From positions 1 through 37,547 of the forward strand of contig CAMEEX010000011.1 of NCBI GenBank assembly GCA_945915235.1: a stretch of DNA of 37,547 nt, given 5' to 3'. This DNA is from an uncultured Clostridia bacterium. Lineage in GTDB: Bacteria; Bacillota; Clostridia; Lachnospirales; Lachnospiraceae. The translations under genes were made by a program, and so were the position numbers. Below, one piece after another: positions 16,832 to 24,342 of the stretch. Under the pieces are notes generated by a model. The model was not told the DNA's origin. It saw only the letters and a program-made list of their open reading frames with translations, and ran no database searches. Within the stretch, counting starts at the first letter, position 1; the number at the start of each line of letters is the position of its first letter.

Positions 16832-19800
16832 ATGGTTAGCAGACGCAGCATAAAAGATTTTTATGAAAAGTACATGAAGAACCTGAAAAGGGAAGAGGTA
16901 ATCAATGACTCGTTGTTAAAGGCAGATGACCAGGAGGCATGGATTGAAAATTTGAGGACAAAGTCTAAAATGCTGCGTACTCTCTACATTGAGAATGAGG
17001 CGATGCTTAACCTGTATCTCAGACCTTTTATTGAGCAGGAAAGCCGTATTGATGATGAACTCGCGGATGAGTTTTTAGAGCAGATAGAGCGGCTTTTTGA
17101 GCAGGGGCTGAGCGACAGGCTTATATGTATAGATATATCACAGGTCCTGCAGCGCTACTTTAAAAGAAATAACAATTTTGCGAAATGGTTCAGGATAACA
17201 TATGCGCTGGGTGGATTTTACAGCAGAAATTCAGGACTGGAGAATGTTAACAAATGTCTTGAGTGTTATGAGCTTATCAGAAATGAGTTCCCACGGTATG
17301 AAAAAATTGATGACTGGAATATTAGAAGGCGGCTGCTTTTTGCTTTTTATAATTATGCTGTTGTTCTTATGAATTCCAAACCTTTTGCCGAACAGATGGG
17401 ATTTACATTGCCGGAATACGAAAAAAATCTGTTGTCGGAGGTTGACAAGGCGCTTGCAGTGTACGATGACCCGGTAGTGAGGGCGCTGGATGGCGACAAA
17501 TATGACCTTGACGGACTTAAGGATGAATTAAATTACGATGTATTCGGAAACTGGATATGCGGCTGCGACAGAAGGGAGGAGATGAGCCCGGAAACCTTTG
17601 AGCGTGCGCTTCGGATTATGGATGAGCTTTATAAGTCGGCTCTTGAGGAGGATGGAGACATCTTTCATATGAAGGATGAGATATACTGCAATTATTGGAA
17701 GGGGCAGTATTGCGCCGGAAATCTGGAAATAGAGGAATATATTAACAAAATAATAGATTTCTGCAACTACACGCTTGAGCATCCGGATGTTGATGAGTTT
17801 GATGACATATCCGACAGTAAATATTATCAGGTCAATATGTATCAGATTACCAACCTTGCAGGTACACCTGGGGTTGCCGAACATCCGCAGTTGAAGGAAA
17901 AACTGAAAAACTATATCCTGCCGCAGTTTAAGAAGTTCATTTCCGAATTACCGAGAACAAGGCATGCATCATACATCAATGAGTCGATAAAGCGTACACT
18001 CATGGAACTTGTTGGAAGTCTGGGAACTGAAGGAATTGACAGCTATTATTTTCTTGATGTGCTGATGAACAGGGATGAGACAATGATGATACATGTCTCA
18101 ATCGTTAAACGAGTGGCTTTGATGATAATGAACAGTGTATTCAACACAGAACCGGAACTCTTGGTAGGAGTATGCCAAACTCAGAATGTGCTTGAGGTAC
18201 TTGAAAAGAGAAATGAAATTGAGCAGCTTGTTTCGCAGGCGGCTCTTGTATTTGACATAGGCAAGAGCGACTATATTGAACTTATTACATTGCAGAGCAG
18301 ACGTCTGCTTGCGAGGGAAAAGGAAGTTATCCACAGGCATGCCGCACAGGGTGCAAAGCTGTTGGAAACATTGGGATTTAGCAGAGATATATGCGATATA
18401 GCATACGGACACCACAAGTCATACGATGGAAAAAGCGGATATCCTGAGGAATTTGACAACACTAAATCAAGAGTTCATTTTCTTATAGATTTGTTTAAAA
18501 TATGTGACTGCATGGATGCGGCTACAGATGACATAGGACGAATTTACAATAAGGTTAAGACTATGCCGGAGTTCATAGATGAGTTGGAGTTCGGTGCGGG
18601 ACATCTGTACAATCCTGATATTGTGAGAATAATAAGCAGTGATGAGCAGCTTAAAAAGGAGCTTGGCTATACATGCTCTGCCGGACGAATTGCTTTATAT
18701 TATGAGGCATACGATACGTTCATAGATAATTCGGAAGATACGGACAATGAAAATAACGAACAGATAAAGTGTATAGGAGATATAGAGCCGGACAATAACA
18801 GGGAGAGTGAACAGGCGGATCTGCTTGAAAATATGCAGGAGATGGGGCGTGAGCAGGCACAGGTGCTTGAGTCTCTTGCAAAGTCTGCAATATTTATAGC
18901 CAGAATAAATCTGAGTGATGACACTTTTCGTATAGTTCACAATTCGGACAGAGGGGTGCTGAAAGGTTCTAAGGAGGGCAGCTTTACAGGATTTATAAGA
19001 AATATTGGAAAAGAGGCGATTCATCCGGACGATTATCCGATGATAAGACGTCTTATGGATTATGGAGAGTTTTCGGATTATATATATTCTTCCAACGGCA
19101 GCTTCGAGATGGAAGTACGTCTTAAAGAGGGCAATGAATGGAAATGGCGAAGAGTTAATTTTGCACTTGCGGAGGAAAAAAACGGCGTACCGCAGGTGGT
19201 TATTTTGTCGATAAATGATATAGACTATGCCAAGAAACAGCGCGAGCAGATGAAGGAAGCCATGGAGTTGGCATACAAGCAGGCAAAGCAGGCGAGCGCG
19301 GCTAAAAGTGAATTTTTATCAAACATGTCGCATGACATCCGCACACCGATGAATGTTATACTTGGAATGACTCAGATTGCAGGGAAAAATACTGATAACC
19401 CGGAAAAGATTAAGGACTGCCTTTCAAAGATTGAACAGGCATCGCAGCATCTTTTAGAGCTTATCAATGATGTCCTTGATATGTCAAAGATTGAGAGCGG
19501 TAAAATAGAGCTGAACGAGAAGCCGGTTGACATTGTTGAACTTATGAAGAATGTGATTTTTATGGTTCAGGATATGGCTGAAAAAAAATCCATTAAAAGC
19601 AGGATGAATATTGATGCACTTCCAAAAGAGATGGTTATATGCGATCCTGTCCGTGTTCAGGAGATTTTAATAAATCTCTTGTCAAATGCCGTAAAATATA
19701 CTCCGGAGGGCAGATGGATTTCATTTACAGCAAAGAAAACAGCCTCATTAGGAGGTTATAATTCCTACAAATTCATTGTTGAAGATGGCGGAATAGGAAT

Positions 19801-20455
19801 GAGTGCCGATTTTCTTGAGAAGATTTTTGAACCATTTTCCAGAGAACACACCGAACAGACTCAGAACATTCAGGGAACGGGACTGGGGCTTAGCATAACA
19901 AAGTCCATAATAGATATTATGCAGGGAAGCATTGATGTCACCAGCGAGAGAGGAAAAGGGTCACGATTTGAGGTCAGCCTAAGATTCAGGATTTCGGGAG
20001 AGCAGGCATATGAAGGGGAGAATGAGGAGCAGACCGCACCGCAGGATTGGGACGGAAAACTGGTCGGTCACAGAATTCTGCTTGTTGAGGATAATGAGCT
20101 TAATCGGGAAATATTTGTGGAGCTTGTTTCAAGTACCGGTGTTGAGATAGATACCTCGGTAAACGGATTAGAAGGTGTGGAACGCGTCAGAGAGCATGAG
20201 TCCGGCTACTACGACATGGTATTTATGGATGTGCAGATGCCGGTTATGGATGGATATGAGGCGACAAAACATATCCGCGAGCTGGAGCGTGAACGAAGTG
20301 AGGCGCAAGAGCGGCTTCCGATAATTGCACTTACGGCCAATGCATTCTCTGAGGATAGCGACAAGGCTGTAAAAGCAGGAATGAATGCACATCTTAGCAA
20401 ACCGATTTCAGTGTCAAAACTTATGTCCGTTATGGCAAGATGGATAGTTGTGTGA
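16832..20455 (+). CDS. Hybrid sensor histidine kinase with degenerate HD-GYP and PAS domains
   Basis: A 1207-residue, apparently soluble hybrid kinase. Residues 1-430: helical, TPR-like, unrecognised. About 450-620: a degenerate HD-GYP domain, where the HD pair is replaced by FDIGK (Phe474-Asp475) but HHKSYDGKSGYP (His527) remains. About 680-800: PAS-like (FTGFIRNIGKEAIHPDDYPM). HisKA with phospho-acceptor His834 (NMSHDIRTPMN), HATPase (NLLSNAVKYTPEG, GTGLGLSI near 1015), then a receiver with phospho-acceptor Asp1133 (FMDVQMPVMDGYEATKHI) and the SKPI lysine. No Hpt domain is present; a separate Hpt gene lies downstream. Start: ATG 16832 with GAGG 6 nt upstream; a GTG at 16766 lies inside the terminator hairpin and is unlikely. 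Confidence 0.9.
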   Translation: MVSRRSIKDFYEKYMKNLKREEVINDSLLKADDQEAWIENLRTKSKMLRTLYIENEAMLNLYLRPFIEQESRIDDELADEFLEQIERLFEQGLSDRLICIDISQVLQRYFKRNNNFAKWFRITYALGGFYSRNSGLENVNKCLECYELIRNEFPRYEKIDDWNIRRRLLFAFYNYAVVLMNSKPFAEQMGFTLPEYEKNLLSEVDKALAVYDDPVVRALDGDKYDLDGLKDELNYDVFGNWICGCDRREEMSPETFERALRIMDELYKSALEEDGDIFHMKDEIYCNYWKGQYCAGNLEIEEYINKIIDFCNYTLEHPDVDEFDDISDSKYYQVNMYQITNLAGTPGVAEHPQLKEKLKNYILPQFKKFISELPRTRHASYINESIKRTLMELVGSLGTEGIDSYYFLDVLMNRDETMMIHVSIVKRVALMIMNSVFNTEPELLVGVCQTQNVLEVLEKRNEIEQLVSQAALVFDIGKSDYIELITLQSRRLLAREKEVIHRHAAQGAKLLETLGFSRDICDIAYGHHKSYDGKSGYPEEFDNTKSRVHFLIDLFKICDCMDAATDDIGRIYNKVKTMPEFIDELEFGAGHLYNPDIVRIISSDEQLKKELGYTCSAGRIALYYEAYDTFIDNSEDTDNENNEQIKCIGDIEPDNNRESEQADLLENMQEMGREQAQVLESLAKSAIFIARINLSDDTFRIVHNSDRGVLKGSKEGSFTGFIRNIGKEAIHPDDYPMIRRLMDYGEFSDYIYSSNGSFEMEVRLKEGNEWKWRRVNFALAEEKNGVPQVVILSINDIDYAKKQREQMKEAMELAYKQAKQASAAKSEFLSNMSHDIRTPMNVILGMTQIAGKNTDNPEKIKDCLSKIEQASQHLLELINDVLDMSKIESGKIELNEKPVDIVELMKNVIFMVQDMAEKKSIKSRMNIDALPKEMVICDPVRVQEILINLLSNAVKYTPEGRWISFTAKKTASLGGYNSYKFIVEDGGIGMSADFLEKIFEPFSREHTEQTQNIQGTGLGLSITKSIIDIMQGSIDVTSERGKGSRFEVSLRFRISGEQAYEGENEEQTAPQDWDGKLVGHRILLVEDNELNREIFVELVSSTGVEIDTSVNGLEGVERVREHESGYYDMVFMDVQMPVMDGYEATKHIRELERERSEAQERLPIIALTANAFSEDSDKAVKAGMNAHLSKPISVSKLMSVMARWIVV

Positions 20456-20484
20456 AAATTTATAGACTTTTTTAATAATAAAAT

Positions 20485-20490
20485 ATATAA
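20485..20490 (+). promoter_or_regulatory. -10-like element upstream of the FapA-like gene
   Basis: TATAAT at 20485-20490 lies in an AT-rich stretch just after the kinase stop, with no convincing -35. GGAG (20511-20514) is followed by a three-codon frame ATG GTT TAT TGA (20526-20537), which ends 7 nt before the TTG used by the FapA-like gene. Confidence 0.35.
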
Positions 20491-20544
20491 TAGACATAGC
20501 AACGATTTCGGGAGTTTACACAAACATGGTTTATTGATATACAT

Positions 20545-22794
20545 TTGGGAGAAAAGGTTACGGCAGGTAAAATAAGCACATATGGGAAAAGCATAGCGGA
20601 TATTATCTCTGATTACAGAAAACAGAACTTTGTAAGTGACCAGCTTCAGGAAATTCGTCTGGGGCTTGAGCATGGTATCGATGTGGCCGCTTATGCTGAT
20701 AAGGAGTACTTTGCCGTGCAGATGCGGCAGATACGTTTCGGACTTGAGGAAGGGCTTGATGTGTCACTTTACAACAGCAAGCAGTACGACTGGTTTCAGA
20801 TGGAGGAGATACGTCTTGGCTTGAAATCGGGAGTTGACGCGGCTGTGTATGCCAATCCTAAATATTCTTTTGAAGTTATGCGTGAACTGAGAAGGTCACT
20901 TGAGGATAATATTCACCTCGAAAAATATGCTGCGGTGGGGGCGGAGATGCTGCATGAGCTGCACCGGGCACTTTTGGACAAGCAGAATATTATGCCGTAT
21001 ATCAAGCAGGGATATGTGCCGGAACAACTGTCAGAGATAAGGCGTGCCATGAGACATGGCTGCAATATTGACCCATATCTTAATAAGCTTTACAGGGGTG
21101 TATCCATAAGGGAAATAACAGAGGGACTTGAGAGGGGACTTGATGTGTCCATCTATGCCAGAACTGAATATTCCTGGCAGCAGATGAAGGAAATCAGGAT
21201 AGGTCTTGAGAACCGAATTGATGTGTCCGTGTATGCAAAGGAGCTGTATTCCTGGCAGCAGATGAGGGAAATCAGGATAGGTCTTGAGAAAAAGCTTGAT
21301 GTCGATTCGTATAAGAGCATGATGTATTCCGCGTCCGACATGAAGAAGATGCGTGTGAAGCTTGAACAGCAGCAAAAGAAGTATGTCAATTTCATTAAGG
21401 GAGCGCATAATGACGATATCCCTAAGGATATAGAAAACTTCTGCCGCAAGATGTATCAGAAGATGTTCCGCATACTGGTGGATAATGATAAGATGAAGGC
21501 GTATGCGTATGTAGGACCTGATGCCCCGGCACTTTCAGAGGATAAACTTAGACAGGCAATCGCGGCAGCCAATGTGCATATGGGAATCGATGATGCGATT
21601 GTTGATGCGCTGGTGCAGGGCTCTATAAGAGATGAGCTTGTCGTGGTTGCAAGAGGAAAGCTTCCGACGATGGGAAGCGACGGCTGCTATGAGGAGTTCG
21701 TCCGTAACACTTCTGACAGGGGAATTAAGATTTTAGAGGATGGTTCGGCAGATTTAAAGGAAGCGTTTATGTTCACGAAGGTGACGGAAGGACAGAAGCT
21801 TCTGGTGTATCACGGCGCACAGAAGGGCGAAGAGGGATACAATGTGAATGGTACAATACTTGCGGCTGTGGAGGGCTACGAAAAGGAGAGTATCACGGGC
21901 AGGGGATTTAGACTGCTTGAAGATAAGCGGACCTATATAGCTGAACAGGATGGCTGTGCCATGTATGACGGAAAGACACTCACGGTATTACCGCTTCTTG
22001 AAGTTAAGGAAGATTCGGGAGTTCTGGATGATATTAGATTTGACGGAAGTATTCATATCTTGGGCGATGTCAGCGGACGACGTCATATTAAGGCAACCGG
22101 GGACATTGTTGTTGAGGGTTTTGTCGAGAATGTAATGCTCGAAAGTGATGGAAACATTCTTTTGAAGAAGGGTGCGAACAGTGCAACGGTGCATCTTAGT
22201 GCGGGACAGGATGTTATAGGAATATTTTTTGAAAATGTAACCATAAATGCTGAGAATATTATGGCGAATTACTTCTTCAAATGCAGCCTGCACGCCAATA
22301 GGGGAATATTCTCATACGGAAACGCCGGAGCTATAGCCGGAGGAAATATTTTTGCCGGTATGATAATTGAGACTGCGAATGTGGGAAATAAGAATGGTAT
22401 AGCAACCCAGATAAAAATGGGGTATGATAAAAAGGACGAAGATTTGGCTGCAACGGATGAACTGAAAGAGGTTGAGAGCCAGCTTGTAATTCTCAATAAT
22501 GCCATGGAGCAGTACAGAAAAATGTATCCGCCTGAGATTAGAAATTCGATGGTTATGTTCCTTAAAATAGAAAATGCCGTCTATACGAAGGAAATGCAGA
22601 AGAAAAAAGTGTTAGAGCATATAGATAAGCTCAATAAGGATAAGCTTGAGTGCAAACAGGCATACCTTAAAATTGTCGGAAACTTATATGAGGGAACTAC
22701 GGTTACAATAAATAATGCATTGGTTACCTGCACAAACATGACGGGTGTTATTTTTAAGAATGATACCGGGCATATGAAAGTAAGTCGTATTTAG
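20545..22794 (+). CDS. FapA-like (DUF342) protein with ~10 N-terminal repeats
   Basis: A 749-residue cytosolic protein. Residues ~25-275 hold about ten degenerate 24-26 residue repeats with consensus QMxEIRxGLExGxDVSxYA (clearest at YSWQQMKEIRIGLE and YSWQQMREIRIGLE). The C-terminal ~450 residues match the FapA/DUF342 architecture: an N-terminal alpha/beta region, then a right-handed beta-helix (DGSIHILGDVSGRRHIKATG, DIVVEGFVENVMLESDGNIL and following rungs) and a coiled coil near 630-710. FapA-like proteins are polymerising or signalling-associated; no enzyme activity is established. Start is uncertain: the frame is open back to 20500 without ATG, so TTG 20545 is the best candidate. It lies between the hybrid kinase and a response regulator. 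Confidence 0.78.
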   Translation: MGEKVTAGKISTYGKSIADIISDYRKQNFVSDQLQEIRLGLEHGIDVAAYADKEYFAVQMRQIRFGLEEGLDVSLYNSKQYDWFQMEEIRLGLKSGVDAAVYANPKYSFEVMRELRRSLEDNIHLEKYAAVGAEMLHELHRALLDKQNIMPYIKQGYVPEQLSEIRRAMRHGCNIDPYLNKLYRGVSIREITEGLERGLDVSIYARTEYSWQQMKEIRIGLENRIDVSVYAKELYSWQQMREIRIGLEKKLDVDSYKSMMYSASDMKKMRVKLEQQQKKYVNFIKGAHNDDIPKDIENFCRKMYQKMFRILVDNDKMKAYAYVGPDAPALSEDKLRQAIAAANVHMGIDDAIVDALVQGSIRDELVVVARGKLPTMGSDGCYEEFVRNTSDRGIKILEDGSADLKEAFMFTKVTEGQKLLVYHGAQKGEEGYNVNGTILAAVEGYEKESITGRGFRLLEDKRTYIAEQDGCAMYDGKTLTVLPLLEVKEDSGVLDDIRFDGSIHILGDVSGRRHIKATGDIVVEGFVENVMLESDGNILLKKGANSATVHLSAGQDVIGIFFENVTINAENIMANYFFKCSLHANRGIFSYGNAGAIAGGNIFAGMIIETANVGNKNGIATQIKMGYDKKDEDLAATDELKEVESQLVILNNAMEQYRKMYPPEIRNSMVMFLKIENAVYTKEMQKKKVLEHIDKLNKDKLECKQAYLKIVGNLYEGTTVTINNALVTCTNMTGVIFKNDTGHMKVSRI
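21169..21290 (+). repeat. Near-identical 78-bp tandem coding repeats in the FapA-like gene
   Basis: TATTCCTGGCAGCAGATGA at 21169 recurs at 21247 with a 78-bp (26-codon) period, and about 45 nt of each unit differ at a single base. The neighbouring protein repeats are far more diverged. This points to a recent duplication or gene conversion within the repeat array. Confidence 0.8.
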
Positions 22795-22811
22795 CATCGG
22801 AAGGAGTGGCC

Positions 22812-23216
22812 ATGAAAGAAAAAATACTGATTGTTGATGATATTGAACTTAACAGAGAGATGCTTGCCGTTGCGTTGGGGGACGCCTTTCCGGTTATCGA
22901 GGCTGACGATGGCGCTAAGGCGATAGAACTTTTAAAGACAAGATCAGAAGAGATTGCGGTTGTGCTGTTAGATCTTGTAATGCCGAAGGTTGACGGGTAT
23001 GAGGTATTGAAGTATATGAAGGATACCGAGCTTATAAAGAGTGTTCCGGTACTTGTTATAACCGCTGACTCAACAACGACTGTAGAGAGGGAGTGTCTTG
23101 AGCTTGGAGTATCCGATTTTATAAGAAAACCTTTTGATGGATTCACGGTGAGAAAGAGAGTGCAGAACATTGCCGATCTGTTCATGTACAAGGACAATCT
23201 TGAGAATAAGGTATGA
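22812..23216 (+). CDS. Response-regulator receiver (N-terminal half of an interrupted HD-GYP protein)
   Basis: A 134-residue receiver domain. Acidic pocket Asp9-Asp10 (ILIVDDIELNREML), phospho-acceptor Asp54 (VVLLDLVMPKVDG) and the conserved Lys in FIRKPF are intact, so this half could still be phosphorylated. Start ATG 22812 has AAGGAG 5 nt upstream. Translation ends at TGA codon 135 (23214-23216) in ENKV-stop. The same frame continues without another stop as IQAENLKRQNNLLEQQAARL and into an HD-GYP domain, which shows that the ancestral gene was longer (about 369 residues). It lies between the FapA-like and Hpt genes. Confidence 0.85.
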   Translation: MKEKILIVDDIELNREMLAVALGDAFPVIEADDGAKAIELLKTRSEEIAVVLLDLVMPKVDGYEVLKYMKDTELIKSVPVLVITADSTTTVERECLELGVSDFIRKPFDGFTVRKRVQNIADLFMYKDNLENKV

Positions 23217-23921
23217 ATTCAGGCTGAAAATCTTAAGAGACAGAACAATCTGCTTGAGCAGCAGGCGGCAAGACTGAAGGAGAGCAATGAGAAGATTATT
23301 GATATCCTCGGTACGGTTGTAGAGTATCGTAACCTTGAGAGCGGTGAGCACATTAAGAGAGTGAAGGGCTTCACAAGAATTCTTGCACAGAAGGCGGCAC
23401 AAAAATATCCGGAGTATAATCTGACGCCTGAGAGAATTAATATAATTGTTGCGGCAAGCGCACTGCATGATATTGGGAAGATAGCCATAAAGGACAGTGT
23501 CCTTTTAAAGCCGGGCAGGCTTGATAAGGATGAGTACGATTATATGAAGTCACATACAATAAGAGGATGTGATATTCTTGACCAGATTGAAGGTGCGTGG
23601 GACAGTGAATATGACAAGGTCAGCCATGATATTTGCAGGTGGCACCATGAGAGATATGAGGGGAAGGGATATCCGGACGGACTTGTCGGTGAGGAAATAC
23701 CTATAGATGCACAGCTCGTATCCATAGCGGATGTATATGATGCTCTTGTCAGCGACAGAGTATATAAAGCTGCGATTGATAAGGAAAAGGCATATCACAT
23801 GATTTTGATGGGAGAGTGTGGAGTATTTTCGCCGAAACTTATGGAATGTTTCAGGGCATCAAAGGCTGAATTTGAGAATCTCGCCGAACAGTATGAGATG
23901 AACAGCAAAGAGAAAGAATAG
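23217..23921 (+). pseudogene. HD-GYP phosphodiesterase half, separated by an in-frame TGA
   Basis: This 234-codon in-frame continuation of the receiver gene encodes a coiled-coil linker and then an HD-GYP domain with HDIGK (His219-Asp220, numbered from 22812) and HHERYEGKGYPDG, the set needed for cyclic-di-GMP hydrolysis. There is no start codon with a ribosome site just after the TGA. The first in-frame ATG (23361) falls inside the domain and would lose its first helix (GTVVEYRNLESGEHIKRV). It is therefore a nonsense-mutated half, the product of stop-codon readthrough, or a sequencing error (CGA to TGA would be one change). Everything downstream looks undecayed, so the event is recent or the stop is bypassed. 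Confidence 0.75.
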
Positions 23922-23972
23922 ATTTATAGGATATCTTATATATAAAGATAAAGAAAGCAAGAGGTGGCAAAG

Positions 23973-24320
23973 GTGACAACCAGAGAATGTTATGAGAAGA
24001 TGGGCGCGAACTATGAGAATGTTCTTGGCAGATTAGGCAGTGAGAAAATGGTAAATATGTTCGCTAAAAAATTCTTGAAGGATGGAAGCTATGAGAATTT
24101 GAAAAAAGCGATTGCTGACAAGGATGCTGCCGAAGCATTTAGGGCGGCACATACATTGAAAGGAGTATGCCTCAATCTGGGCTTTGACAACCTTTTTACG
24201 GTGAGTTCCGACTTGACGGAGAAGCTAAGAGGAGGCGAGTTTGCAGGAGCAGATGAGCTGTTTGCAAAGGTTGTTGAGCAGTACGGAATAACGATAGATG
24301 CGTTAGGACAAATGGAGTAA
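23973..24320 (+). CDS. Stand-alone Hpt phosphotransfer protein
   Basis: A 115-residue helical protein with the histidine phosphotransfer motif AAHTLKGVCLNLGF (phospho-His about residue 60). Hpt proteins pass phosphate from a hybrid-kinase receiver to a response-regulator receiver. The adjacent hybrid kinase lacks its own Hpt domain, so this protein is the natural partner. Start: GTG 23973 with AGAGGTGG about 6 nt upstream; a GTG at 23964 would add three residues. It lies 51 nt after the interrupted HD-GYP gene and 22 nt before the GGDEF gene, consistent with one operon. Confidence 0.88.
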   Translation: MTTRECYEKMGANYENVLGRLGSEKMVNMFAKKFLKDGSYENLKKAIADKDAAEAFRAAHTLKGVCLNLGFDNLFTVSSDLTEKLRGGEFAGADELFAKVVEQYGITIDALGQME

Positions 24321-24342
24321 TCTCCGGTGGGAGTGTGTAGAC

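Noticed and set aside
20620-21375. Repeated DNA in the FapA-like gene as a CRISPR array or minisatellite
   Set aside because: The repeat period equals 24-26 codons, the frame stays open and the repeats are conserved at protein level, so this is a coding repeat.
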